A stretch of 64,000 nt of DNA, taken from Apium graveolens. Lineage: Eukaryota; Streptophyta; Magnoliopsida; Apiales; Apiaceae. The DNA is taken from assembly GCF_009905375.1 (NCBI RefSeq), contig NC_133647.1, positions 50,402,506 through 50,466,505 of the forward strand, written 5' to 3'. The notes beneath the pieces were generated by a model, which ran no database searches, was not told where the DNA came from, and worked only from the letters and a program-made list of their open reading frames with translations. The translations under genes and the position numbers were made by a program. Shown here in pieces: positions 1 to 12,111 of this stretch (positions are counted from its first letter, which is position 1; each line of letters starts with the position of its first letter).

Positions 1-515
1 CGTTCGCTTATGGTCACTTCTACGCCTAACGAATCACATAAGTCGTTCGAGTACGTTCGGATCCACCATTTTTAATAAATTAACCGTTATGAATTTTAAG
101 GTGACGCTTTCGCGAATACCCTACCAACTGCCTAGTCCACTTTACATAATTGTTTCATACTCCAATTAGTCATTTAAGGACCTTAACCAAGGTTTCAAAG
201 TAAGGCGAGGGGTAATGGTTCATTCGCGAACGCCGTTACTTAAAACGGTCGTTTCTCCTAAACCGTACATCGGATTTAAGCGAACCACATATCAAAACGA
301 AGCTCGTAACATGAACTATCTAAATACGGCAATGGTCAAAATCTAACAATGAGTTCACGGGTCCTGATGTTAAGAACAAAAGCAGTCTACGGTAAATCGG
401 GCATTATGACAGCTATGTTTACGCGATTACCAATTTGTACAACTCCAAATCAATCCACAATCAACCACAAATCAACCCATAACCACCAATACAACCAAAA
501 TACATCCATACTTCA
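1..515 (-). repeat. Fragment of Gypsy LTR, family F
   Basis: This stretch is the reverse complement of the middle of the solo LTR at 9983-14071, matching roughly 11640 down to about 11150. Shared landmarks include the AACGACCGTTTTAAGTAACGG block and the 'CCTCGCCTTACTTTGAAA' block, seen here inverted. It continues off the left edge. At about 516 it changes abruptly to Copia pol sequence. The breakpoint is not an LTR terminus, so the fragment is truncated, and no target duplication is visible. An apparent ORF running from 349 into element G is a chance fusion across this junction. Confidence 0.8.
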
Positions 516-525
516 TTATTTCAAT

Positions 526-2621
526 GATCATGATCAGCTGAGATTTGAGAATGAAGCTTTAAATTCAGATTCTGTAAATTCTGGTAGTCTAAATCCTGAT
601 ACTGCAAACTCTGATGGGTTAAACTCTGATGTTATTGAAACTGTGGTGACTATGCCAAAGGAAAATACACCTGTTCAGGGGGAGCATATTGAAGATCCAA
701 CCACATCTCAAGAAGCATCAGAACCTAGAACAGGCTCTTTAAGTTCTGATTCATCAAGTTCTGATGGACCAAGTTCTGATAATTCTGGAAACTCGAAATC
801 TGATTCATCAAGTTCTGATGGGCCAAATTCTGATAATTCTAGAAACTCAAATTCTGAAGGATCCAACTCAGAGAGCATAATTTCAGGGGGAGCATCAGAA
901 AATGTTGATGGAGACAGCATGGATCATGGGGGAGCATCCAGTTCTAGAGATAATCTTCCATCTGCAAGGAAGTGGACTAAAGCACATACACCTAACTTGA
1001 TTATCGGAGATCCTGAAGCAGGTATAAGAACTAGAACAACAACATCAAATGAATGTCTCTATCACTCTTTTCTTTCTCAGGCTGAACCAAAGAAAGTGGA
1101 AGAAGCTCTTCAAGATGCTGATTGGGTGCAAGCAATGCAGGAAGAGTTAAATGAATTTGAAAGAAATAAAGTCTGGACCTTAGTGCCAAGACCAAAGAAC
1201 AGATCAGTTGTTGGTACAAAGTGGGTGTTCAGAAACAAAAATGATAGTGATGGCATAATTACAAGGAATAAAGCAAGGCTGGTTGCAAAAGGATATTCTC
1301 AACAGGAGGGAATTGATTATGATGAAACATTTGCACCAGTTGCTTGATTGGAAGCCAAAAGGATATTTTGGCTTATGCTGCTCACAAAAAGTTTACAGTC
1401 TTTCAAATGGATGTAAAAAGTGCTTTTCTTAATGGAGAATTGGAAGAAGAAGTATATGTTGAACAACCTCCAGGTTTTGTAGATTCAAAATTTCCTCATC
1501 ATGTCTACAGAGTTGATAAAGCACTTTATGGCCTTAAGCAAGCTCCAAGAGCATGGTATGAGACATTAGCTCAGTTTCTTCTGGAAAGTGGATTCAACAG
1601 AGGGACTATTGATAAAACTTTATTCTATCTCAACCATGGAAAGGACTTACTTTTGGTACAAATATATGTTGATGATATCATTTTTTCTTCTACAAATGAC
1701 AGTCTTTGTAAAAGGTTTGCCAAGCTAATGCAGTCAAGATATCAAATGAGTATGATGGGAGAACTCAGCTATTTTATGGGCCTTCAAGTCAAGAAGAATG
1801 AAGAAGGAACTTTTATTTGTCAATCTAAGTACACCAGAAATTTGTTGAAGAAATTTGGAATGCAAGACTGTTCAAGTGCATCCACTCCTATGGCAACTGC
1901 AACAAAATTGGATAAGGATACTGGTATATCAGTAGATATTACTGATTACAGAGGTATGATTGGCTCACTACTCTATCTAACTGTAAGTAGACCTGATATC
2001 ATGTATGCTACATGTCTTTGTGCAAGATTTCAAGCAGATCCAAGAGAACCTCACTTAACAGCTGTGAAAAGAATTTTCAAGTACCTTAAGGGTACAGCTG
2101 ATCTGGGATTGTGGTATCCTAGAGAATCAGACTTTAAGCTAATAGGTTACTCAAATGCAGATTTTGCAGGATGTAAAATTGACAGGAAAAGCACAAGTGG
2201 AAGCTGCCAATTTCTAGGAGGCAGATTAGTTTCTTGGTTTAGCAAGAAACAAAAGTCAGTTTCCACATCAACTGCAGAGGCAAAGTACATTGTTGCAGGA
2301 AGCTGTTGTGCACAAATTCTTTGGATGAAGAATCAGTTACTGGATTATGGGTTAACATATTCTAAAATCCCTATTTACTGTGATAATCAAAGTGTTATTG
2401 CTATGACAGGTAATCTAGTTCAACACTCAATGACAAAGCACATCAGCATTATGTACCACTTCATATGGGAACATGTGATGGAGGGTACAGTAGAATTGCA
2501 CTTTGTTTCAACAGATCAACAACTAGCAGATATCTTCACAAAACCATTGTGTGAAGCTACTTTTACAAGATTTCTAAATGAACTTGGAATGGTTTTAGGT
2601 TCTTTCTCTAAATCTGCTTAG
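526..2621 (+). pseudogene. pol: Copia pol fragment: linker, RT and RNase H (element G)
   Basis: This is the C-terminal part of a Copia polyprotein. A Ser/Asp-rich linker with repeated SSDG-type units (about 550-850) leads into the reverse transcriptase (WVFRNK, ARLVAKGYSQ, ETFAPVA). An in-frame TGA at 1345-1347 replaces the Arg expected after ETFAPVA. A one-base loss in a T run near 1368 then shifts the frame. From there it is open to 2621: [34 protein letters not shown], the catalytic YVDDIIF, and RNase H ending in ADIFTKPL. The RT box reads DDIIFSS where relative E has DDIIFGS. The RNase H motif reads YSNADFAG where E has YSDADF, so an acidic residue is changed. The integrase is missing. 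Non-functional. Confidence 0.9.
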
Positions 2622-4091
2622 TTTATGTTCTGATACATCAGACTTTATGATTAGTATTTACATATATTACTATCTTTGGGTATTCTGTGCTTAAATTGAA
2701 ATTTTTTAAGTGCTGATTATTGTCTGATGTGAATTTCCAAACTCTGATAGTGATATGAATGTTTCTGTGACTATTCAATCCAATGAGAATAACTGTGCTA
2801 GATGCTGACCTAGTAGTCTTTAATATACTAAAGATCTCATGTTTGAAATAATTGTTTATGTGGAAATCTTTTAACACAAGAAAATTCTGATACTAAACTT
2901 GGTTAGGTTTACTTTGTGTATCTTATTACTAAGTCAAAAACTAGAATAATGTTTTTTATCTGTTAAGTTCTGATATTGGTAAATCTTATGGATGTACTAA
3001 GTGCTGATAAGCCTCACTTATCAAAAGAAAAAGAAAAAGAAAAGAAATGAATATTAGGTACTCCTTTGAGATCTAGAGAAAAATGTATGTGGAAGGGAAG
3101 ACCCAAGTGCATTGCTGGTATTAAGTAATATGCATTAAAAAAGAAAAATAAAATTTTCTTGGTGACTTTTCACATTCTCTGATTACTGGAGAAATACTCT
3201 GATAATAGCCTAAATTCTAATAAGCAGTCGTGACTCACTTACACTGAGAAGCCACTGTAAAAAGGAATTTCAAAAGATGCATAAAATGAGCACAAAACAG
3301 TTGAGGTGGACTCATGCATGAACTCATTCTATAGTAGGCTTCAGACTAATGACATATTTTAAGCAAAGTTCTTAGTTATGCCTTATTTTTAAGATATACT
3401 GAAGTGAATCAGACTTTACTCTTTGTCTGATATTTAGCTAAATGCACACACTTACACTTCATATGAATGATGAAAATTACTGTGGTGATCAATGTTATTT
3501 TGGATGAACAGTTTACGTGTCAGTTGTATAAATTCTGAGGACAAGTTCTGATGATTAAGTTCTGTTGTAACCATATCAGTTTTTGTGTGAAGAATTACAG
3601 AAATAAACATTCATTTTTTTAGTTAAGGAGCCATATTCTGATGACTTTTAAACTCTGATAATAATCAAGTTCTGATGCTGGCGTGGCAGTATTTATTTAC
3701 TTGGTTTACTTTTAAGTCAATACTTGAATGTTATATTGTTTTAGAATATTGGACTATGTGAGATAAAGCAGTAATAATCATTTATTTAGTGGGAACAGTT
3801 TCTTTTTGAAAAAATAAACGTGCAAAGTAATCATTACTTATTTACCGTGACCATTAACTTTTGTCGTAATTGCTGCATGGCTGACAGGTGTAAGGTCTGT
3901 TCCACTTCTCAATAACTGTTGTCACGTGGGTTGTCTATTTAAAAGAGATAAAAGTTTTTCAAATCTTTTATTCACATTTCTATTCTATTAACTCTCTCTC
4001 TTTTTCTTATTCTCTCACATTTTCTGACGGTTTTCTTTACAGACATTTTCTCAAACACCTTTCAGGCACTCTAACTTCTCACTTATTTCCG
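2622..4091 (+). other. Pol-to-env interval of element G with dispersed decamer
   Basis: No credible ORF lies here. The AT-rich stretch carries many copies of AAGTTCTGAT or shorter forms (TTCTGAT, ACTCTGATA), for example at 3667-3676. It aligns with 20300-22264 of element E on the other strand but lacks a block of about 0.9 kb that E has. The last 170 bp form a promoter-like region, described separately. Confidence 0.75.
3923..3943 (+). promoter_or_regulatory. Putative promoter of env-like gene: G-box plus TATA-like
   Basis: A CACGTG G-box at 3923-3928 lies eight bases before TATTTAAA (3936-3943). About 150 bp of CT-rich leader (CTCTCTCTCTTTTTCTT) then precedes the ATG at 4092. The spacing suits a plant core promoter with a pyrimidine-rich 5' UTR. 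Activity is inferred only. Element E has the CT-rich leader in the same place but not the G-box. Confidence 0.4.
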
Positions 4092-7000
4092 ATGGCGCCC
4101 AAGGATTTAATTGTTGATGGAGCCAAGTTTGTACCAAATAACTATGCTGCAATCTTGAATAAGGCTGAAGCTCCATCAGATCTGCACTTTGTGCAAGATT
4201 TATTAGCCAATAGTGAGATTGGGTATGCTTTGACCCAACCTCAAACTTTTTCAAGCAATCAAGTGCAGACATTTTGGCGAACTGGGCTTTTTGATAATGG
4301 TGGTGATGCTGGTTCACCAAGCATAATTTTTACATCAGGAGATGTCGAGCATGTGGTGACTCCAGGAGCAGTTCGTAAAACTCTCCACTTACCTGAAGGT
4401 TGTACATTCTCAACAGTGGAGGATCCTGTTTTACAGCAGCTTATGGCCAGTCTGGGCTATGAGAAAAATTTGGGAAAGCTGGGTCAACTGAAAAGATCAA
4501 ATTTCAGAAAGGAATGGAGTTTTTTCTTTGATTGTATCACCAAGTCATTCGCCAATAAATGCTCCAACTTTGATGCTATTCCCATCACGAGTCAGCAAAT
4601 CGGGTATGCCGTTATCCATCAAACTCATTTTGATTTTGCAAGTGTTGTGCTAGGTTTTATAGGGGATATGATGACAGAGGATAGGAATGTAGTGTACTTT
4701 GCTAGATTTTCTCAGCTTATATATACTTATTGTTGTGATGATGAACCCCAAACAACCAGTGATTTAATTTCACCCTTTAAGCTTGCAAAAAGGGCCTTTA
4801 ATGATTTGTTAAATGTTGACAATAAGAAACAAGTGCTGAGACCCTTACAGATTCCTCAGTCAGTAAAACAAATCTTGGTAAATGCTGATCCACAAACTTA
4901 TACATCTGTCTATCCAGATGTCCAACCCACCAACTCATCATAACCAACACAACAGCCATCAGAACATTCCATCTCTCACCAACCTCAAACTCAACCACAA
5001 CCTTCAGCACATCCAGTGAAGCCTTCATTTTCAAGACAAAAGAGGACATAGACTGTGCCTCAGTCTCAGCAGAAGAGAAGGAGAATTATTCTGAGAGATG
5101 AGTCAGATAATGAGGAACATGCTCCACTATCAGAACCTGTTGTTGTAGAAGCTGAGAAGATCCCTTCTCAGAAAGATACTGAAACTCGGAGTTCTAGGCC
5201 CCTTAAAAGGCTTAGAAAGCGAAATTCTAATGATGAATCTCCCAAAGTCTCTACTTCAACAAAGAGACTTAAAAAGCAAAGAGCCAGGAGGGCTGTAAGT
5301 GAATCGTCACACTCTGAAGAAATCCTGGAAGCAGCAGCTAAGGAAGGGGGTCAGAAATCTCTGATCCCAACAGAAGCGATAGTAATTGAATTACTTCCCA
5401 CTGCTGAATCAGCTCACAAGTCTCCTATTCAAGAACAAGAGGATATTCCAGAGCAAGCGCCCACACCTCCTGTGTCTCCTATTAATGATCCAGTACATGC
5501 TGAAGATCCAGGTACAAGTGATGAAATAGTTATTCACAACTTGGTTGTACCTGATGTCCTATACTTGGAAGCTCCACCCACTCAAGTTACTCCACCAACA
5601 ACACCACTTCTAGATGCTGATTTCAATGCAGATATTCCAACAACACCAATTCTAAATCTAGATGCTGAAGATCAGGTATTAGGTGGGCATCAAAATTTGG
5701 ATGTTGCTCAGAACTTAGTTACAGATCAGAATTTAGAGGATGATGTTGAAACCTCTATAGCCTCACATAATGTTATTCTATCAGAGGATGCTGATACTGC
5801 AGGCTCTGTAAGTTCTGATGCTGACAATGCTGAAATTACCGGTGAAGCTGCTACAAATGTAGATGCTGATGCAGCTGGTCCATCTGGACATGCACCTCAA
5901 CAAGCTCTATCCAAAGCTGATCTAATCAAGAAGTTTGTTAGAGAGGATGCACCAGTACCTTGGAGTGAAAATCCTAGAGGAAAAGAGTGGACTAAGGAGT
6001 GGAACACAGTTGATTTTGTTCCAACTCAGAACATACTTGCTGAGCACCTGACCAAAGCTAATGAAATGTTGATAAATGATGATTTCAAGGCACAGCTGAG
6101 AGTTACTGCATTGAGTACAAGGCACCTTCAAGGTCAACACTCAATAACTCATGACAAGGTGAACAAAATTCAAGAATCACTGATCCAGCAAAAATATGAA
6201 TGTAAAATTGGAAAAGAATAGATTTTTTAAGCCAGCCTTTGACCGAATTGGGTATATTAAAAAGACTCAGGAGAAACAACAAGATCAGATTTCTGAAATT
6301 CTAAAGAATCAAGCCTCTCAGCAAACTCAACTCAATGAGATCCAATCCTGAGTGGAATTGCTTGTCTCTCTTCTTCTACCTGCTGATGCCAAAAAGGGGG
6401 AGAACGCGATTAAGTCCAAATGCAAATCTAGTCAAGTACTGAAGGGTAAGGATGATGGAAATGATGACCAGGGAAACTCTGAAAAGGGTACAGGTCATGG
6501 TCAAGGCAAAGGGTCTTCATCAAGGACAACTGAAACTTCTACACAGAGATCAAGCTCTGATGCTGATAGAAGAATAAGTTTTGGTAAACAAGTTCTGACA
6601 AAGCCTGATGTTCCTATATAGGGTGAAAGTTAAGAATCACAGAAGTTTGTGCAGATATTGAAGCTTAAGGGGAAGGAAACAATAGTTTACTATCAAGACC
6701 CCAAGTTACAGAAGCTGGATGAAGAAATTTCAAAAAGACTATTTCTCAAAGACAATCCAGGAATGGACTTTGAAAGTCTGAAGAAAGAAGAAGCCAGACT
6801 TAAAGCAGAAAATGACAAATTCAAGTCTAAATCTTCTATTACTGCAAAGAAACCTCCAAAGCCTAAGGGAATTGTGATTAAAGAGAAGACAAACTCTGAG
6901 GCAATCAAATCTGAATCCAAAGCCAAATCACAAGTGGAAGTTGATCCTAGATCCAAGGGCAAAGCTAAAGCTGATGAACCTGTAAAGGTATATATGCCAA

Positions 7001-7993
7001 TCATGGATCTGGAAGCAAAATCTGATGAAGACATTAGTCTGATTTTGAAGAAAAAGAATATTCAAACCACCTCTGACATAGCTCATGTTGTTGAAGATCA
7101 GAACTTAGTAAAATCTGATATTACAGTGAAGCAAGCAACCTCTGACATAGCTCAAGTTGGCTTGATATCAGAAGTTAAAGAAAAGGAAACCTCTGAAATT
7201 GCTCATGTTAAACCTTCAAGGATGTTACTACCTGGTTTTACCAAAGCTCAACAGTCTACTTAACTTTTAAAGACTACATCAAGTGGTTTTGATGCAAGAG
7301 TTATTAGAGGAAAGGAAGCTAGAGACAAATCAGGATTGGGTAGTTCTAAAGAGAAGAGAGTAAACAATACTACCAATGATCCTACTTTCTTAAGTGAACC
7401 AGGAGTAGGAATAACTCCTGAAAGATTGAATCAATTAGAGTCTGTACAAATGGTTCACCACTCTGTTTTAAAAGAAAATATCATGTTATATTTTATGACA
7501 GATGGAGGGTATTCCAGAGGAAGAATGCTATTAGATTGAAGTATTTTGAAGAACTAGAACATGTCTATTTCTACTTCAAGTGAAGAATAGATCAACAGAT
7601 GGTGCTGCCAGTTATTTAAAATCTGATATTCAAAGACAGAAGAAACTTTACTCTGTATAGTCTAACAGGCCATACTTTCCTAAGTACAGAGATCACAATG
7701 GTGATATTGTTGAAATGAAGCCTAATACTGCAAAAATCATCACTATATTTTCTGGTTTTAAGGGACTTGAATTCAATCTAGAGTCTGATAAAGCCTATAT
7801 CATCAGACTAGATCAGGATATAAGGAAAGCAAAAATAAATGATCTCAGGGCTGCTATCTTCCAAACAGGTGAAGATACAATTGAACTTAAAGATGCAAAA
7901 AGGAGGATGCAGAATGAACTTGAATATGCTGAGAGAAGTCTGTTGAGGAACTATCTCAGAAAAACTCCTGATATTAAAGAGATCATTCACTGA
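4092..7993 (+). pseudogene. Sirevirus env-like third ORF (element G), degenerate
   Basis: This is the third ORF of a Sirevirus-like element, downstream of pol; its role is uncertain and it is called env-like only by position. The ATG at 4092 starts a conserved N-terminal domain of about 280 aa containing FRKEWSFFFDCITKSF and FIGDMMTEDRNVVYFARF. In-frame stops at 4941-4943 and 5049-5051 interrupt a Pro/Ser/Thr-rich region, which then runs open to 6221 with KRRRIILRDESD and long acidic stretches. A frameshift near 6190 and a TGA at 6349-6351 follow, then a Lys/Glu-rich segment with further stops near 6619, 7261 and 7537. The C-terminal piece (7715-7993) matches the intact end of the homologue in E. 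I see no signal peptide or clear membrane segment. Broken in at least seven places. Confidence 0.85.
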
Positions 7994-8185
7994 AGCCAAG
8001 TCAAAGATCTATAACTGCTTAAATTTTAAAGGATATATAGATTGAAGCTGATATCAGACTTTAAGGATGGTAAAGCTGTAAGGACTATAAGTTGTAGTTA
8101 TCTAGTCAAATTCTCATGCATTTGTACTTAATGTTTTTAACATTATCAAATATCTATTAAACTTGTATATTATGCTAATTTACAA

Positions 8186-8197
8186 GTTGGGAAAGAT
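8186..8197 (+). other. Polypurine tract, element G
   Basis: GTTGGGAAAGAT lies immediately before the 3' LTR start (TGTTAGATAT) and is the expected plus-strand priming site. It matches the GGGGGAGAT tract at the same place in element E. Confidence 0.7.
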
Positions 8198-8810
8198 TGT
8201 TAGATATATTTGTGATATAATGTTTAATAATGATTTGTGTTTAGTTTTCAGATCTTAACTAACAGGACAAATTAGGACTTAACTGGAAATCAGTACATAT
8301 ACTGAAGTCAGTTATTAAGATATCAGAACTTATGTTGTCAGAACTTAAGTTATCAGAAGATATTTATCAAGAGATAATATCAGGAATTAAGGAGACTTTC
8401 AGATAAGGTAGGCAGCTGATTGAAAGGAAAGAAGATCGAGACTAAAACAAGAAGAGATATGCATGAAGAAGAATTCTATGAAGAATAGAATACTTGGAAG
8501 AAAAGATAACTAGTTGATATATTTTAGGATGCAGACTTATTTTCGATATCAATTAGAAGTTTATCTTATAACTGTGTGTCCATATAAACATAGCATAGGG
8601 TTTACACTATATGTGATCTTAATCGAGGATATTATTCATTGTAACCCTAGCAGCTCTCGTGATATTTGTTCATCACTGAGAGAGAATGGTTCCATTGTAA
8701 TACTGTTTTATTAATAAGATTATTCTGTGTTTCATACTTGTGTTCTTAATTCAATTTGATTGTACTAAACACTTTATTCAACCCCCTTCTACAGTGTGTG
8801 TGACCTAACA
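8198..8810 (+). repeat. 3' LTR of element G (613 bp)
   Basis: It begins TGTTAGATAT and ends GACCTAACA, with TG...CA termini. It aligns along its length with the E LTRs read on the minus strand (shared landmarks: TTTTCAGATCTTA, GAAAGAAGATCGAGAC, GAAGAATAGAATACTTGG). A TATAAA lies at 8583-8588. AAGTTCTGAT-type decamers occur inside the LTR. Downstream sequence is a family-A LTR. Confidence 0.9.
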
Positions 8811-9326
8811 TATTTAGACCAAAAAGGTTAACACATTGATCAGGCCTGATGGACCAGATCAGGCCTGATGGAACAAAGAAGGCCCAAAACCCTGAATATT
8901 CATTGATTTCGTAATTAATTAATAAGGGAAAAATCAGCTATTAAGAAGAGTCCCAATAAGGACATAAATCCTTGTAGATTAGCCTCCAAGGGACCTAGAA
9001 GGATAATGAATCAGTTTCCTACCACTTAGGACTCCAAAGTCCATTCTAATTCTGAGACTTGACTACCAAGTCTCCTACACCAAGTCCAATTCAAGGACTC
9101 CCAACATCTATATAAGGGTCCTCACCCCATAAATCAGAACTACGTTTTTTGACTTGATCCTTGGCAATTAGCAAGGTACGTAGGCATCTTGTTAAGGCAG
9201 ATCGAGTCACGAAACACAAGAGCAGTCAAATCGAGCCTCGAAGCTCACGTTCCCTAGTAATAAATACAGCAATTATATACTTTAGTTTTTGTTCTATAAA
9301 ATTTTGCACCGACTGTTGGAAAGCAT
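8811..9326 (+). repeat. Truncated LTR plus primer site, family A
   Basis: Homologous to the LTR of element A from about position 39000 to its end, so the first 67 bases are absent, as expected if G inserted there. It includes TATATAAG at 9109-9116 and the block CTACGTTTTTTGACTTGATC. It ends in a degraded copy of the family-A primer site (TTTTGCACCGACTGTTGGAA against TTTGGCGCCGTCTGTGGGAA). It is therefore a 5' LTR whose element body has been lost and replaced by family-F sequence. Confidence 0.85.
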
Positions 9327-9655
9327 AACCCGGTTTAGAAAAATGTTCACCTTTGGGTCCCCTATACTAAGAGTATACGCAGCTACTGCTTATCTCTAGC
9401 ATAGGTATTATGCAGTTTATAAGCATTGAATCAACAATTAGGTATCAAGATTACGAAACAGGCATGCATATAAACCATATCAGCATGCTCCAATATATCG
9501 TAATATTTGCTAATAACAATCATGCATCTATCACAAGATAATGCATATATATATACATCACAACAACAGTATAACGGGTAGAAAACTTGCCTGAGCGACT
9601 GGGGGTGGTAAAAGGCTTGGGACGAGTCTGGTAACCTAGACACACCCTGTTGATA
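9327..9655 (-). repeat. Second fragment of Gypsy LTR, family F
   Basis: Reverse complement of about 12020 down to 11715 of the solo LTR. Shared landmarks are the CACCTTTGGGTCCC block (9348) and the CTTGCCTGAGCGACTGGGGG block (9590). Both ends are internal to the LTR, so it is truncated on both sides. It joins a family-A primer site on the left and element C coding sequence on the right. Confidence 0.8.
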
Positions 9656-9977
9656 GGATGTATCTAGAGTCTGTTTAATCCCAATATTTACAATTGCATC
9701 CTTTTGAGAGGATGTAGAGCTGGCTTGAGTGGTCAGCTCGGATTTCGTACTCTTCTTTGATCTTTCGACCAATGGTGACTCAGCCTCTGTTTGTTCCTCA
9801 CCACTCTCATGCATGATTGTTAAGGTTAGCCCCTTTCTCTTCTTTTTACTCACCTCATCCTTTTGAGAAGATGAGGGGGTTGGTATCCTAGCTACTACAG
9901 GATTTGAAGAAATGGTTTCAGCTTGGGAAGGTCCCTGTGGGTGTTCCTGTGTTTGTACTTCCACGGGTTCAGGGACA
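9656..9977 (-). pseudogene. Env-like third ORF of element C, C-terminal piece
   Basis: This is the middle-to-late part of the env-like gene of C, continued from 14077-14931 across the solo LTR insertion. The reading is open on the minus strand. It is rich in Ser, Lys, Glu and Gln, with KKKRKGLTLTIMHESGEEQ and ERSKKSTKSE, and resembles the charged mid-region of the E and G homologues. The unit SSQKD recurs twice, about 65 residues apart. Beyond about 9656 the gene is lost in family-F sequence, so an ORF that appears to run on to 9431 is a chimera. Function unknown. Confidence 0.6.
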
Positions 9978-12111
9978 ATAGTTGTAATAACCCCAATTTT
10001 TGGAAAATTTTTGAGACCCTTATGAATAGTGTTTTTGCTGAATGAGAAAACTTTTCATGCCACACTAGGTAGGGGTTCTTTTATGGATATTCTGAGATTT
10101 TATTGGCACTCTATATGGTATATAAGTGTATGTAAAGATCGTCAGAATCCAATTCCGAACACTTTGATTTTTCCCGGAAATCCACTAGATACGGAAAGAA
10201 TTGAGTATAAGGTAATAGGATAAAAAGGATTTAAATTAAAGGATTATAAGAGAGGATCATAAAAGGAATATAATATATTGAGAAAGGTTAAGGGAACCTA
10301 AGTAATAAGATCCCGGGTATGATCCCTCAAATGATAAACGAAAACGAAAGTTAAGCGAACCGTATAACAGATCAGCGGTCATTAGGCAAACAATTAGGAA
10401 GTTAATCAAGGGGATTAGAGAGGATGATGTCACCCAACAAATGAGAAGAGGACAAAGAGGGAAAGATGACATCATAGCATGACATGGGAAGGAAGGAGGT
10501 GTGGTTGAATTAGAACCACACAAAGTCCAAGGTTAAATAGGTAATTAACTAACACAAAAACAAAACCAAATCAACCAAACCAAACAAATCATTTTTCACC
10601 AAAACAAAATTCTATTTTCTCATCACCAAGAACATTGCTCTCGGCTTTTTACTATTTCAAAGGGAAAATTTTTCAAAATCCAAGATCCAAGCTTCCTAAA
10701 TTGGTAAGATAATTCCCTAGTGTTCCTTATGCATAGTTATGGTTATATTATGAGTTTAAGCCACCAATTCATTCTCTATCTTCTCCAATAAATCAATGAA
10801 TAAGACAATGAATAGTGATTTCAAGGTTTTAACTTTATTTTTCTTGATTTTCCTTTAAGATCCAAGCTTTCCTAAGACTCCTCAAGGCTTCTTAAGGCTT
10901 CCTAGCTACTCACACCACTTCAAGGAAGGTATATCATCTCCAAACCCTAGCTTTAATTTGTATACTAGGTTGATTTTGGTTGTTAGGGTAAAGAGTAGCT
11001 TGAAGCATGTTTGTTTAAGAGTTTGGGTTGGAATGGTGATGATTGAATTGTTGAAATCTTAAGATTGGTTAAAGAATGTAGTATAGTTTAAATTCAAGTT
11101 TTAGGAGTAATTAAATGGATTATAATGAGTTGGTTTGGGGCTGTTGTAATGTATTTTGGATGGAGTTTGGATTGGATTGTGAATTGGGGTTGAATTGTGG
11201 TTGTTTTGAGTTGGTTTAAATTTGGGAAATCGCGTAAACATAGCCGTCGTAATGTCCGATTTACTTTAGACTGCTTTTGTTCATAACATTAGGACCCGAG
11301 AACCCCCTACTAGATGTTGACCATTGCCATGTTTAGATAGCTCATGTTACGAGCTTCGTTTTGATATCTAGTTCGTTTGATTCCGATGTCGGTTTAGGAG
11401 AAACGACCGTTTTAAGTAACGGCGTTTCGCGAACGAAACTTTTCCCCTCGCCTTACTTTGAAACATAGGTTAAAGACCTTAAAAGACTAATTGAAGTATG
11501 AAACATTTATGTAAGGTGTAATAGGAAGTTGGTAAGACACTTGCGAAAGAATCGCCTCAAAACTCGTAATGGTTAATTTATTAAAAATGGTGGAGCCGGG
11601 GGTACTCGAGTGACTTAAGAGAATCAGTAAGCGCAAAACGAGAGTTAGAGTCTGAGTTGGTTAGAGTATAGATTTACATGTGACTTTGGTTTAATTCCAA
11701 CTTACTTGTTTCTTATAGGTTACCAGACTCGTCCCGAGCCATTCGTAACCCCCAGTCGCTCAGGCAAGTTTTCTACCTGTTATACTGTTGTTGTGATGTA
11801 TATGTGTATATGCATGATCTTGCGATAAATGCATACTTGTTATTAGCAAATTCTTGCGATATATTGTAGCATGTGATATGGTACAAATGCATGCCTGTTT
11901 CGTATTCATGCCATATATATCTGTTGGTTCAATTGATAATACCTATGCTAGAGAATAGCGGTAATTTGCATATACCCTTAGTATAGGGACCCAAAGGTGA
12001 AAACATTTTCTAAAACCGGAAGTCAAGGATCCCGAGTAGATTTTATATATATATATTTATATATATATGGTTATAGTTTTCAAAACTATTAATCGAATAA
12101 GGTTTATTCGA

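Larger units (their letters stand above)
516..8810 (+). mobile_element. Element G: Sirevirus-like Copia, 3' portion
   Basis: In order: a broken pol (about 526-2621), a 1.5-kb non-coding interval, a broken env-like gene (4092-7993), a purine-rich tract and a 3' LTR (8198-8810). Order and sequence match element E on the other strand, so G and E are relatives of the same Sirevirus-like (SIRE/Maximus-type) group. The 5' half lies outside the window or was lost at the family-F junction near 516. The 3' LTR ends exactly where a truncated family-A LTR resumes, so G had inserted into that LTR. The 5' target duplication is not visible. Confidence 0.85.

Noticed and set aside
349..1347. 332-codon ORF taken as one gene
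   Set aside because: Its first 55 or so codons lie in an inverted LTR fragment and the rest in Copia pol; it is a chance fusion across a breakpoint.
9431..9655. C-terminal extension of the 177-codon minus ORF
   Set aside because: This part lies in the inverted LTR fragment. Only 9656-9977 belongs to the env-like gene of C.
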